This document shows positions 1 to 11,355 of a stretch of 64,000 nt of DNA, in pieces. The notes under the pieces were generated by a model. It worked only from the letters and a program-made list of their open reading frames with translations, ran no database searches and was not told where the DNA came from. Both the position numbers and the translations under genes were made by a program. The first letter of the stretch is position 1, and each line of letters opens with the position of its first letter. This DNA comes from Chondrus crispus (taxonomy: Eukaryota > Rhodophyta > Florideophyceae > Gigartinales > Gigartinaceae), in the NCBI RefSeq assembly GCF_000350225.1, contig NW_005179037.1:1-64000 (forward strand), written 5' to 3'.

Positions 1-48
1 GTCCCGATTGTAATTTACATTTTCCACGGAAGACATAGATGCCCAATT

Positions 49-951
49 TTACGCTTCCGATCCATGCGGCTTTACAATCTCCTCCGCTCGCAACCCCGTC
101 GAGCTCAGCTTCTGTCCCTGCGTATCCAGCACGTCCACTTCGATGATCACCATCCGATTCAGCCCCGCGCTTTGCCGCACATCGTTGATCCTACGCGCCC
201 CACGTGCCGTCTCGCTGGATACCACGATCGCCTCGATGGAACCATCATTCGCACTCGGGCCTGCCGCATCCGTCAGTTCCGATATCACGATTTTGGGCAG
301 CCCTGGTTTCACCTGCAGCGCAAACTCCTTGGCTGCCCGGCTTCGATCCGCGACGCTGGCAATCAGGTGTTTGTGTTTTTTGTTTTGTAGCATCGAGTCC
401 GTTGTCATCCCAATCCGAAGTGTCTCCCGGCTTGCCCATGCGGCCGCTGTCAGCAGCAGGCGGTGACCGGCGTGCAGTCGGTCAAAAGTGCCGCCAACGG
501 CCACGACAGCGTACTTGTCGTAAAAGTCGGGAGACCCATCCCCAAAAGCGTAGCCCTCAGATCCGACAAGAGCGATAGCTTCGAAATCATCGTTGCGAGA
601 GGGTACGCAATTCCGTTGAGGCTTCGATAGTTGCTCTTCGACCGACTTTTGAGCCGCCATGTCTTCCCGTCGATATATTACGACGTTTAGACGCGGCTGG
701 CCGTACACAACAAGCTTTGAGTAAATTTGTGTGGCGAGCCGAAGATAACTCAAGCCCTTGTCGCTACTTGGCACAACAGCGTGCACGTCGTGGTGCGCAT
801 TCTCGCGGTGGGCATTCGCGCTTCCCCATCCCTTGAGATCGGTCAGAACAACGTAGAGGCCCTGCTCGCCGCTGCGCACCGGGAGCACCAGCAGCTCTTG
901 AGACGTCTCCCTGGAATTCATACAATTGGAATGCGCAGCCAAGGAGTGCAC
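49..951 (-). CDS. Phosphopantetheine adenylyltransferase (PPAT), COASY-like domain
   Basis: A 300-residue intact ORF. Enzymes of this family transfer an adenylyl group from ATP to 4'-phosphopantetheine, giving dephospho-CoA, the penultimate step of coenzyme A synthesis. The nucleotidyltransferase signature GGTFDRLHAGH lies at residues 153-163, a VSSETARGARRIN segment follows in the C-terminal third, and an SSTGLR motif closes the fold; this combination is typical of eukaryotic and archaeal PPAT. The first 145 residues form a variable N-terminal extension, as in the PPAT half of eukaryotic CoA synthase. No dephospho-CoA kinase domain follows the stop, so the enzyme appears monofunctional. The start is the most upstream ATG after an in-frame stop. 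It is the only clean host gene in the window and lies about 230 bp from the outermost transposon end. No intron or frame damage is visible. Confidence 0.9.
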   Translation of the reverse strand: MHSLAAHSNCMNSRETSQELLVLPVRSGEQGLYVVLTDLKGWGSANAHRENAHHDVHAVVPSSDKGLSYLRLATQIYSKLVVYGQPRLNVVIYRREDMAAQKSVEEQLSKPQRNCVPSRNDDFEAIALVGSEGYAFGDGSPDFYDKYAVVAVGGTFDRLHAGHRLLLTAAAWASRETLRIGMTTDSMLQNKKHKHLIASVADRSRAAKEFALQVKPGLPKIVISELTDAAGPSANDGSIEAIVVSSETARGARRINDVRQSAGLNRMVIIEVDVLDTQGQKLSSTGLRAEEIVKPHGSEA

Positions 952-1183
952 TCCGTCGCTAGGAGTGCGGGTTATTTTTGAGTCGTCTTGCTCGCGCGAT
1001 ATGCTTACCCTGACGCGTCACCAGCAAAAGTGTTTCAGTAGTAAGCTCTCCAGAGGACTGACCTAGTCAACGAGTCCTCGAAATTTACAAATAATAGCAC
1101 AACCACAATATGCGGATCACTTGTACAGGTGTACAGTGCAACCTCCGAATAAGAGTGCCGTTCGTATAGGACAACAATACCCA
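952..1183. other. Short gene-free gap between the PPAT gene and the transposon nest
   Basis: This stretch lies upstream of the PPAT start and should hold its promoter. I see no clear TATA box or other defined site and no coding signal. It ends at the TA dinucleotide (1184-1185) that flanks the outermost pogo-like element. Confidence 0.5.
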
Positions 1184-1349
1184 TACAGTGGACCCCACTC
1201 ATTAGTGCCGCCCCGTGCGAGACCCCAAAAATGGCACTATTGGGAGACGGCATTAATAGGTGACGTCGTCACATCTATTTGGCTTAAAGCGGCCATTAGG
1301 GAGGCGACAGCGCGCATATTTTCGTCATCAGAGGGGCGACGCCATTCTA

Positions 1350-2930
1350 CAGTGGTGGCAAAAACTATAGGACAGTAGGCATTTTCCGGTCGCAGGACCT
1401 GGATTTTTAAGTGCACACCAAGAGCATTGCTGTACGGCGAGCACTTAGCACGGGGAGCCCTCATTTTTAAACAGAATTGCAAGAAAACAAGCGGTTGTGA
1501 AGATATTGGCTCAAACGTGGAAAACACCCGGCAAAAACTATATGTACACATCAATGCAAAACCATTCATCGCGGGAACCAGAAACGCCGTTCCCGCCAAA
1601 ACTTTGGCAAATGGTAGCATGAACGAGATAGAAAGGCATGATGGACACAAAGTTCATGAGAAAAAAGTTCCCTCCTGCACAAAATGCCTCGAAAATCTCG
1701 CCTCTCCACGTTCGAAAAGGGCCAAATAGTGGCCTATGAGGCCAACTGTTGGCCTGTTTCGCATATTGCAGAGGAGTTAGGGATGTCTCGAAACGTTGTC
1801 AGCACGTTTCTACGGGACCAGGCCGGCTACAATCGAAAAAATGGTGGTGGAAGGCAGTGTAAGCTGTCTGAGGCCGACAAAAGAAGGATTAACAGGGAAG
1901 CTGCGAGGGTGTTCTCAGCTCCACCGGCATTTTCAAAGCCCTGCAATTGACAGTGAAGCCTCGTCGCGTCCGTCAACAACTGCAAAACAACGTTCATTTG
2001 CGGTATAAACGGGTGGCAAGGACACCAGCAATGCGTGAACGACATGAAAAATGTAGGGTCGCCTGGGCAATGGAACGAATGACTTGGTCATCTGAAAAGT
2101 GGCGCAATGTGGTGTGGTCGGACGAGAAAAGTTCAATCTGGACGGTCCAGATGGGCTTGTATACAAGTGGCATGATCTGAGGAAAGAGAAGCAATGGTTT
2201 TCCAAAAGGCACAGCGGCGGTCAGAGTGTCATGGATGATGTGGGCGTGTTTAGCCGGTCAGATGAGGTCCGAGCTTGCGTTTTTGGTTGGCTCACAGGAC
2301 GGACAGAAGTACGTGCAAACTTTGCAAGAATACCTCGTTCCCTTTTCAGAAGATCTACCAGTTACATGGACTTTTATGCAAGACGGAGCACCCGGTCATC
2401 GTTCTAGGCTGGCCAAAGATTGGCTTTATGACAACTTTGTTTCGCTCCTGGATTGGCCTGCATATTCGCCCGACCTCAACCCGATTGAGAACGTATGGGG
2501 TATACTCGTTAGACGGGTGTACGAGAACCAGAGGCAATTTGACGATGTTCAATCGCTATCGGCGGGCATCCTGGAGGCCTGGAATGGAATTAAGACTGAC
2601 ACACTACAGCATTTGACGCAATCGATGCGCAAGCGGTGTGTGGATGTAGTCGTCGCCAAAGGGAAGAAGATAGACTATTGAGTTCACGTGTGTGAGCACT
2701 TTTGTTCCTTCAACGCCTCATTGCATTAAAGTGTACCTATAGTTTTTGACGGGTGTTTTCCACGTTTGAGCCAATATCTTCACAACCGCTTGTTTTCTTG
2801 CAATTCTGTTAAAACATGAGGGCTCCCCGTGCTAAGTGCTCGCCGTACAGCAATGCTCTTGGTGTGCACTTAAAAATCCAGGTCCTGCGACCGGAAAATG
2901 CCTGCTGTTCTATAGTTTTTGCCACCACTG
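1350..2930 (+). mobile_element. Tc1-like transposon with 200-bp inverted repeats
   Basis: The element is flanked by TA on both sides (1348-1349 and 2931-2932). The ends read CAGTGGTGGCAAAAACTATA inward from both sides, and the match continues for 200 bp (1350-1549 against the reverse complement of 2731-2930) with only a few differences. Total length is 1581 bp. It sits in the 3' subterminal region of the family A MULE. The high similarity of the inverted repeats suggests a fairly recent insertion, although the transposase is already frameshifted. Confidence 0.93.
1684..2681 (+). pseudogene. Tc1-type transposase, DD34E, frameshifted
   Basis: The protein starts MPRKSRLSTFEKGQI and has an N-terminal helix-turn-helix (HIAEELGMSRNVVSTFLRD). 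The three catalytic carboxylates can be found across three reading frames: the first in WSDEK near 2120, the second in FMQDGAPGH near 2375, and the third in NPIENVWG near 2485. There are 34 residues between the last two, the DD34E spacing of Tc1 transposases. Frame changes occur near 1930, 2130 and 2220, so the gene cannot make a single protein unless some of these are sequencing errors. It ends with a lysine-rich tail and a stop at 2681. The role would be cut-and-paste transposition at TA sites. Confidence 0.9.
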
Positions 2931-2932
2931 TA

Positions 2933-3249
2933 TTCCAACGATCACAGGGGCGACACTAAAAAATGGTACATATTGAGATGGCGACAGCCTCCCAAAAAGC
3001 GTTATCAGGAGGGCGTCAAGACAACACAAGGGGCGACAATTTCGGTTATACCCTGGAAATGGTGGACCAAATGGCACATGACGGAAATAGGGGGGCGACA
3101 ACGACAACGATAGGGGCTACAATTGCGCACTTTAGGGCGACGCCTCGCGTAATACACAAGAGGGGGGCGATAACTAAACCCAGTACAAATTAGATGGGCG
3201 ACTTTACTCACGCCACGAACACATACATCGACACATAAACGACAACGAC
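2933..3249. repeat. GGGCGAC subterminal repeat array of MULE family A, 3' side
   Basis: About eight copies of a GGGCGAC-like motif occur at irregular spacing of roughly 20-45 bp, for example near 2946, 2980, 3031, 3094, 3137, 3164 and 3196. The same motif crowds the other end of the element. Clustered subterminal motifs are usually transposase binding sites; that role is inferred here. Confidence 0.6.
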
Positions 3250-4085
3250 CTACTCAAAAAGCTGCTTCAGCTTGCAATCCGCCCTTACATGGCCCTCACA
3301 ATGGCACAAGCTACACGAATAGCTCTTTTTCTTTCTTGTGCTGGGCACACGTTCAAACGATCCCTTCTTTCTCTTTCCTGCATTCTTCACAGGTCGCCCT
3401 CGAGGGGGCGCAAGTGCTTTCGGAACTTGCAAGTGGTTACCTAGTGCCACAAGCTTTTTCGCGGATTGAAAACCCTGATCGATAGCAGCTGGCTCCAGCA
3501 ACGGAAATCTCACATCCTTGTACTGCCCCTTCCAAGTAGAAGTCAGATGACGCCTGTTGATAAACATGTGCACGTTGGTAGAACCGTGTTTCTCGGCAAT
3601 AACTTCCACTCCGTGTAGACAAGGGAAGCCGGTACCCTGCTGTGAATATGCGCAGCACAAAGGTGGAGTCTGGCTGCTCTCCGCGAAGGACACCATCCGC
3701 TGCGAAGACCGATTCGTGTAGCTTCTGACGGTAGCCTCCATTTGGTTCGTTCCGGCAACAAATTGTACAGTTGGCTGGTAAACACGTGCTCTTATAATGA
3801 GCGAGGCAATGTGCTTCTCCACATACGGCGGGATTGAATCCTTCGATGTAAGAGCCATGGCTTGGCGTTTAAGGAATCCAGTCCGTTGCGTGAGTAGCAC
3901 GTGCGAAAGCATCTTTTGGGGCTCGCAAGAGCGTATACGGTTCCTCAAGTCCGCAGACATCTGAGCTTCGGCTCCTTGGGAGGTTGTCGTCAAATCCTGT
4001 AGTCCGCTCGGTGCTCGATACAGTTCCCCGGCATCGAAACGACAGAGATAAGCCTTCATTTCTGGCGAGAACTGGCGCATCACAT
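3250..4085 (-). pseudogene. MULE family A transposase, C-terminal part (cut off by CACTA insertion)
   Basis: A 277-residue open frame runs from the CACTA junction to a stop at 3250. It aligns without gaps over its first third with residues of the family B transposase (24250-25269). It contains a SWIM-like zinc-binding segment (PLCC, then FPCLHG), a conserved basic PPRGRPVKNAGKRKKG stretch, and a C-terminal zinc knuckle of the C-x2-C-x4-H-x4-C type (CSLC...H...C). The apparent start methionine is an artefact, because the real upstream coding sequence is at 27675-30037. With the CACTA element removed the two parts are in frame. The protein would be the DNA-binding, C-terminal half of a Mutator-like transposase. 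Confidence 0.85.
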
Positions 4086-4109
4086 CACTACAAGGTACAT
4101 TTTAGAAAT

Positions 4110-4700
4110 TTCCAGAGGTCTATGAGGAGGTCTTATGATAACCAGAAAATGACCGCCTCAGGCGGTGAAAGCCAATCCCTTACTGGTCACACTTTTGACC
4201 TACTGGGAAGGTTCATTTTACCGCCAAAAATAAAATTCAAAAACCTCCTGTGGCGGTATTGATAGCCCAAATTTAGAACCATCGGCGGCTCTAAGTGTCC
4301 CTCAAATCCTGGTAGTTCGTAGGAGGTCAAATAATTACGCGTCGTGGTGCGCTGCAGGAGTACACATGGCTTCTTTTTGAGAGACCTCCGTCAGGTGTCA
4401 CTGCTGAAAAACGGAAGGACCACCTAGGACTTGGCCAAGTACTCCCAGGATTGACTACCACATACGATCTTTAGTAATTTGAACTGATTATCTCGGAGGT
4501 GGTCTTGCGTTGTATGTTGCAGATCTCCGCAGGCGGTATCTGCTGAATAGAACTTTTACAGAGCCAGGCGGTCTTCGTTTTCCTAATCTTCTACGGCCTT
4601 CGGCGGTCTTCCCTTTCCTACTCTGCTACCTCCTCATACACACTGTTATTTTGCATAGCTACACACCGCCTCTGGTGGTCCATCTTCCCTTCCCTTTACT
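4110..4700. repeat. Left subterminal repeat region of the CACTA element
   Basis: Many copies of short motifs of the form AGGCGGTC/GAGGTGGTC or their complement (GACCGCCT, GACCTCC, ACCGCC) occur in both orientations, near 4115, 4126, 4162, 4172, 4222, 4251, 4286, 4383, 4421, 4494, 4530, 4566, 4601 and 4666. CACTA elements typically carry such motif arrays in their subterminal regions, where an element-encoded DNA-binding protein attaches. That function is inferred. Confidence 0.6.
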
Positions 4701-6090
4701 ACTCCTGACAGCCTCCCCGAACGACAGTGATTACTGTCTTGTAGGCATGAATGTACAATTATGCATTTCTCCGTTTAATCAGAAGAACTCACTACTACGA
4801 GTGATCGTTGCGCATAGAAACCTTTACCTTTTCGCTATTCATGACACTGTAGAACAATATGACCTATGCATTCTACAGTATATATGCTATGACCACATAA
4901 AACTGGACTCCGGGGTCGCTACTACTGCCGAAATGTCCTTCTCTTGTGGGCCCTGCAGCGCGAACATGTACATATCACATGAGCGCACATACCTACAAAG
5001 TGATGAATACAAGTGAAACAAGAAGGTTAGTTTGTCTAACAAGGCAGATGAAACATAACATCTATACTTGGTACGTCTGAACTTCGAGTTTCAGATTAGA
5101 CTAGGTCCACGACCAGTTGGTCCTCGCTCTCTTACATATACGATGCATCAAATGTAGGAAAGAATGGTCAGTTTCACACAAACACGGGCGGAATCGAAGC
5201 GAGTAGAACAACGAAACAAACCTGAACAGCTGTGTTATGGATGGCCTGAGGAGCTTCACAGTCTATGTGTGACCCTTCGGAGATGTCTCTCACGCGCGAG
5301 GAACCTAACAGGCGGGACTCAGTATTCCTTTATGTAACCTACCGCGACCTTCAGAGAAGTGGAAAACCCGCGCTTTCGGACATCAGTACCAATTTTTATT
5401 GGATTCGGCGTTCCGAGAGCGCGCCATTATCGGACACTGCACCTCCGCTTTGTTGCCACCGGAGACCTGCCCCGATTGAGTTATTGTATACTGGGCCCAG
5501 TATTACGAATCTTACGACAATACAGTCAGTTCCATTACGATAATGGCTGTGCCCCGAAAGGCACCCAGCCAATTACAAAGACACATTTGCGCTGCGGAAC
5601 AATTTAGCTGCCAATTGAAATGCGACTTTTTACACTCAAACATTCGTTTCTATCTGCTGCACATGTATAGATTCCTAGCTACGCATCTAGTTGTAGCTAT
5701 GCAGCGTAATAATTACACCTGGTGTACCTTGAGGTGCTCCAGACAATTGTCCGCTTGCAACCTCGATGTGCTCGATCTCCACGCGTCGAGGTACCCTCTC
5801 TCTAATAGCCTTTCCGCATTCCTTCTGGTAGTATATCATTCGTATCAACTGTATTGCTCCTGATCTTTAAACAGCCTCACAGAAATCCATCCCTGCGTCG
5901 GTACTAACAGCTTTCGGTTAGATCGCGGTGTGCATTCACAACAAGACAATACCTGCCAGCAGCTTTATGTGTGACGCAAAAGCAATATATCGCATAGAAA
6001 TGACCCACTTCACCTTTAACTGCGTATCCAGCAGCTACGCATATATTTACATGGCCCATGCGTACATGAGACATGCTTTTTGACAGCCTA
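4700..6090. other. CACTA left arm without recognisable gene
   Basis: Open frames here (for example 4510-5016 and 5543-5863 plus strand) lack any recognisable motif and overlap the repeat array or AT-rich sequence. I see no supported gene. The stretch may be 3' untranslated or regulatory DNA for the transposase encoded further right on the minus strand. Confidence 0.4.
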
Positions 6091-6136
6091 CTCAAGTCTG
6101 CACTTCGGGCATGTTGCCCGAAGTGCAGAGCTTGAG
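6091..6136. repeat. Long hairpin
   Basis: Left arm 6091-6111, a TGT loop, right arm 6115-6136. The arms are perfectly complementary except for one bulged base. It lies 0.6 kb downstream of the stop of the minus-strand CACTA transposase. It could be a folded 3' element or a chance palindrome from fill-in repair. Confidence 0.7.
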
Positions 6137-6771
6137 TACAACAAGCCGCGCGCTGCGAGTACGAAAGTGCGCACAGCTACATTTAATGTGGCCTATAGAG
6201 AACCCTAGTTTCCTTCCCGGTGGCACCAGAAGGCAAGCAGTAGTGATCATTGCCCGGTTCTGGGGCCAGGGGCACTGGGCCGCGTGTCGCCGAAAGTTGC
6301 ACAAATTGCGATTTGTAGGACATGGTACCATTTTTGTAGTCAACATTTCGGTGGACGAAACCGCGTAATATTGCGCGCATCGCCATGGTAACTCCTGTAT
6401 CTTTTTGACTTGCTTATTAATGACTGCAGTTACTACCTGCATGCAGTGGGTAACCCTTCCTAGGAGGGAATCTTTCCGCAGTTCCTAAAATGAAATACGA
6501 GCCTCCTTCGTCAACCTTTCGGGAATGTGTAACACATCCGGATGTCTCCTTTTTGCAAGACGCGTCATTTAGGCTTGCCTCGCAATCATGCAACGCTATT
6601 GCCTTCTGAATACCACAATGTAACCTTAAAATATAGTTGCCACTTGACTGCAGTATTTTAAACCTTTTTCTTCCCAACAGCAGGCATTGTGCAACTTCTC
6701 CCAGGGAATGACAACAGCATACATCTGTTCATCTTTGCACGCTTCATTTTTCTTTGCGGTTAAATTTGACT

Positions 6772-9700
6772 TCACTCCTGGTCTTGTTTTTTCCATATAT
6801 TTCGCGATAGAAGTAGTCCTGCTACGTACCAGAACAAAGTCTCAGACTGATCCATATCGAAAGATTGAGTTTGGTTGCCGTAGTCCATCTGGACTTCATC
6901 TACCAGCATGACCACTTCGTCGTTACAGGTCCCCCAAAACGTATTCACAGTGGCCTGTACTATCTCACCTGGTCGTAATATGTCATGTCTCGGTATGCCT
7001 TTGTCAATTAATCTTTCTTGTATATACTCATCTACGTCGGAAATGCAAACCTTGAAGCATGATATCATAAATATTACCGTGCATTGCACACCTGGAGTTT
7101 CTACTCCAAACATATTCTGGAGTGCCTGAAATGCTTCCTTGTTTTGTGTCTTGAACGATGTCCTTTCAAGAGCAATGCCAAAATCCTCCAACTCTGTACC
7201 AGGCACCCAAGTCCAATCCTGCTTAAATCTGTCTCCCAATCCACAAATTCTTCTCTTGAAGTCACGCAATAACGGCAGTACGAAAGTACTGTTAAGAAAC
7301 TTTCTTAATTTCCTTGAATCCTTCTGTTCCAGACTTGCACCGATAGCAATGCTTTCCAGCTCAGAAGCAATCTCGTCGTCGATGTTGCCAGGGTTCTCAA
7401 TTGATGATGTCACCTCTCCAAGCCTAGAAAGCCAGTTGTTTTCCAGTATGGAATTCATTGCTGACAACTGTGGGTTTCTATGGTTTGATTTTGATATTGC
7501 TCGTTTCAAAGGCTGGTGCGCCCTCTCGAAGAGAAGCTCCTGAAAGTGACGAATATGTCCGAAGCATGGCAATGTATGGTTGTAAAGTTCAACCAATCGG
7601 TGCACGTTTGGTTTGTTGTTGTGTCCTGGCCTCTTGCCTTAACTTGCAAACCTGGTTCAGACGAGCTACATATTCAGAAGCTTGCTGAGATAAATCACTC
7701 AACGGTTTTTCGGATTGACTTCTGTCCATCTACAGCAGTAATTGGGTAACGATAAGTTGCGGCAACTAGCTTCTGAAACTTCGCAAGTAGTTCAATAATA
7801 GAACTGCGCACAGATTCGAATCTTTTCGTAAGCACAACTCTTCAGTTTCCTCTTCGGAATCAGACTAACTAACTGAATCAGAACTTGAAACATCATGTTT
7901 GTCACTCTTTGCGTTACAAGAAAGGTTTGTTTTTTTGTCTCGCTCTGGTAAAGAAATAGTGCACTTTTAAACGCAAAAAGGGGGCAACAAAAATGACTTT
8001 AAACATGCTCGATAAAGACATGGAATGAATTCTGATTGCATCGGCGTTGAATATATGAGATTGCGTCTTTAATCCATGCGTCCTGAATGCCTCTTGAATG
8101 TACATCTCTGCTGTAAGGCGTTGCTTTTTCTGAAACACAGAGAGCGCCGATTCGGAACATCTTGAGAAAGGTCAGCGAGAAGGTGGTCCGGAGGCACTAC
8201 AGCAGATCTGTAATGGTCAAAGATAGCAGGTACAGCTCTCTCTCCATTTTCGGTTAAAGGAACGCGCTCCCTTGTACTCCTGAGTTCACGAGACAAATGG
8301 TGAAGTGGGAGATAATCTGGACTTCCGATCGAAGTTCCAGCATCGACGCTCACACAAGTTTGTGACCGGCTTTTCAATCCTACGTATTGGAAGTCTTCTT
8401 TGCTCACGAGATCATTCCTTGTAGATTCCATTCGATCATGGTCTCTGGAGAAGGCAGAGTTTCGCGAGTGATTCTTGTTGTTGTATGCGTAGTCAGACTC
8501 TCCAACTCCCTTCTCAGAATACTTTATGAACGTGCACAGGTGGCACGGAGTTCCAGCGTTCTGACCTAATACGTCTAGAGTATTTGTGACTGCTGGATAG
8601 TCTCCAATGTATCCCACAATATCTACAAATGCAATGGTTTCATTTCCGAAGAAGTCTTTCATCTCTATTCCATCTGTCGTGCACCTGAGAATTTCTGGAA
8701 TCAAAATGCGAAATACATTGTTGGATGATACCCCAGGTGGTGTAAGGCTGAAAACGCGGACGGAGCCTGCGCCTGCTCAGTTTCTCAGAGGGAGATTTAG
8801 AGGGAGCATATAGAACCCTCCGGCACTACCTTTTGTGCCCGCCAAAGGTTGAAAGTCGTCCGAGTCAAGCATAACTCGGTACACGAAGTAGTCCTTACCG
8901 TTCTGAAGTTTTCCGAGACTTGGCGAATATCCCTTTTCATGAACGGATGCTGATGTGGAGGATGAGGGATACATAAAGTTGCATGTGGCCTGCAGCTCTC
9001 TTTTTCAGTTACGAAAGATCATGAATATACAGGATCCGTACTCGTCTGCATCCATAAGAAGTATCCTATTAACCAGTGTGAAAGTTTATCCTGCTCGAGA
9101 CGTTCCAATCGCAATATCAACCATATTATCACCAGAAATGAATCCAATATCACTTCTGGTATTGCCGGACTGCAACTGAGTTTTCTGTACACATCCACGA
9201 AAACACGTCACGGCCCCGAAGTTCGATTCTGCCGACTGCGAGAACTCATATTCCGATAGCCCGGACTCAGTGAATACACTTTTGACTTCATCAACATCAT
9301 TCTCATCACTCGGACAAGCTATGGAGAAATGGACTGTTCTTGCTTCTGGAATTGACCGACAGAGGTTGGAATCCTCCACTGGATTTCGACTGAAGAAAGC
9401 AGTGGAAGCAGTGGTATGAGCATCGCGGTTTCTGATTATTGGGCAGTTCTCTATACTGTCAGAGATGAACTGATTTGGTTCAACTTTGGCCCCTTCTGTA
9501 CAAAGTTGCATGAACCGCCTCCCAGACGACAGATCCCGACGAATCCATTCACTCAGTTGAACGACTTTCACCTCTTCTCTCGCAGGTACGAGCCGCTGCT
9601 CAGAGTCCCATGAGCCTGCCATTGCCCCCGACTTTGCAGCATTGACGTCAAATGAACAAGTAATAGTTTTCGGGAATGAGAACTTCCTCATGAACGGAAA

Positions 9701-10418
9701 AATATTCTTTGGCAAGTGAGAGTAACTGCTCGTCCCCCTCTTCTTTCCTTTGTCTTCTTTGCTCCATGAAATCCAGTGCCTTAAAGACTCGTAGTGTTCT
9801 ACTTTCATTGCGGTCGAACCACAAGCCATGACGAGTCCACCCATAACTCTCCAGCAGAAGAATTTCTTGAATCGACGCAACGGAATATCAGGCAGATTGT
9901 CGCGGGTTTCTTGAATCAGTTCGGAAGACTGTGCGTCTACACAGACGCGGGACAATTTGAACGGTGGATCCAGAATGTCCAAACCAGACCCAATGAGATC
10001 AATGACGCTTTCTTCGTCTTCCTCACCTTCATGCCGGTTCAAGCCATTGAATTGATCTTTGGCTAATGTAGCATTGATCATTACACATGATTGGTCCTTA
10101 TCGGCTCCGTTACCCTCCATCACGCTCCCAACAGGTTCTTCTTCTGGCGCTTCTGCAGTCCCCTCATAGATAGACGATTTCATTGGCGTTTTCCAGCTCC
10201 CTGAGAGCATTGGAATTGACAATTACATCTCGACGGAATGAGCTGTGGTGTCTCTCGATACGAGAACGTTTTCCATCTTCTTCACGTGTTTTTTCGCTAC
10301 TTGTTGGCTCTTTGAAGGATTTAGCGAGTTGCTCTTTGAAGAATGGCTGCTTCTTCCTGCGAACACGGCGACCAGAACTTTTCACATGCCTGCGCCTTCT
10401 CTTACCATTCGTTTCCAT
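6772..10418 (-). pseudogene. CACTA/EnSpm transposase (Transposase_21/TNP2-like), broken
   Basis: Several minus-strand frames form one long degenerate gene of about 1,150 codons. The start at 10418 opens a basic N-terminus (METNGKRRRRHVKSSGRRVR). Next, 8069-10222 is one reading frame interrupted by in-frame stops at 9086 and 8777. It contains the segments VYRVMLDSDDFQPL, MLPLNLPLRN, and GYIGDYPAVTNTLDVLGQNA followed by GTPCHLC, the characteristic Transposase_21 core. A frame change near 8110 follows. The final block, 6772-7605, holds HTLPCFGHIRHFQELLFERAHQPLKRAI, matching the conserved C-terminal part of animal and algal EnSpm transposases. Frame changes near 10200, 8110 and 7700 and two stops make this copy inactive. 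Introns cannot be excluded for some gaps. Confidence 0.83.
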
Positions 10419-10439
10419 TGGGAGACGTAGTCACAGCGA

Positions 10440-11355
10440 TTGAATGAACCACTGCGCAGTGTGTTTCTAGAAACGGCAGTTTACCACAAGTGCTCCCTCA
10501 AGGCCAGACTGGTCCTGATGACCGTAGAATTCAGGGTTTGATGCGGTTGCGAACGATATCACGCTAAAGTAAGGTGGTGGCTATTCATCCTCGACAAGTA
10601 CGCAGTATGCAAAAACCCAACTTGCAGAAAAAACCCACTCCAGTATCGGCTTTTCTTATGATCTGCTCTTGACAAAAACTGAGTTGAAGAGACAATCTCA
10701 CACAAGCATATGCACACATAGACCTCTCTTGGAAGCGCCGCACTCGCGCTGCTTCACTAATTTACGTACCAATCTACTTCATTTGGCATTCTTCTGAGCT
10801 GTAACTGAACTAAACGGCCCGATTCGAATTGACGCAGCAGTCTTGATCTTGTCGGTCAGGTGCACAATTACATGCAGGATAGTTTAATCGAGGCAACGTT
10901 TGTATCTGCGGTCAGCATTTTGTCGTCAACCACAAGATTCGGACTGTATCAACGGCATATGTCATCGATTTTACCGCCATATTGATATGAACTCCGAATT
11001 ATGTGCATAATTTCATTGGTAGATTTACAGATATGATCGTTTCCGTCCGTTACGAGTAGCAATGAGTTCCGTTTGTCTCAATGAAAATATTTTACAACTC
11101 TTTTAAAAGTGCCTTCATCCTGGACTCTGGACTGGTTCCATTTTCAGGCTTGCCTACTGTTTGTACAAGCTGTGATTACAGGCTTAGATATATGTAGTTC
11201 TCTCCGTATTTTATAGGTAGCCTGTTGGCAGGAACGTGTGCGGAGCACTGGGTAAGAGCTGGCCTTTTGCTCCACTAACGTTTGGTTGAACACATAGTTC
11301 ACAGCAGAGGGAATCCACGTGGTAAGTGAGCCAGAATCAGCAAGCTTGTTTTCTC
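10440..11355. other. Divergent intergenic region inside the CACTA element
   Basis: This gap lies between the start of the minus-strand transposase and the plus-strand unknown gene, so it probably holds their two promoters. It is AT-rich and without coding signal. I cannot point to a defined TATA box. A GTAAGT sequence at 11311-11316 just before the plus-strand gene could be a splice donor of a 5' untranslated intron. Confidence 0.4.

Noticed and set aside
1..951. Bacterial contamination suggested by the intronless PPAT gene
   Set aside because: The sequence matches the eukaryotic/archaeal PPAT type rather than bacterial CoaD, and it is contiguous with eukaryotic transposons.
4510..5016. 168-codon plus-strand ORF in the CACTA left arm
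   Set aside because: It starts inside the subterminal motif array, has no recognisable domain, and its composition follows the surrounding non-coding DNA.
10164..10222. Programmed frameshift or 26-bp intron linking the first two blocks of the CACTA transposase
   Set aside because: The putative intron is too short and leads to a stop; there is no slippery sequence. Simple frame decay fits better.
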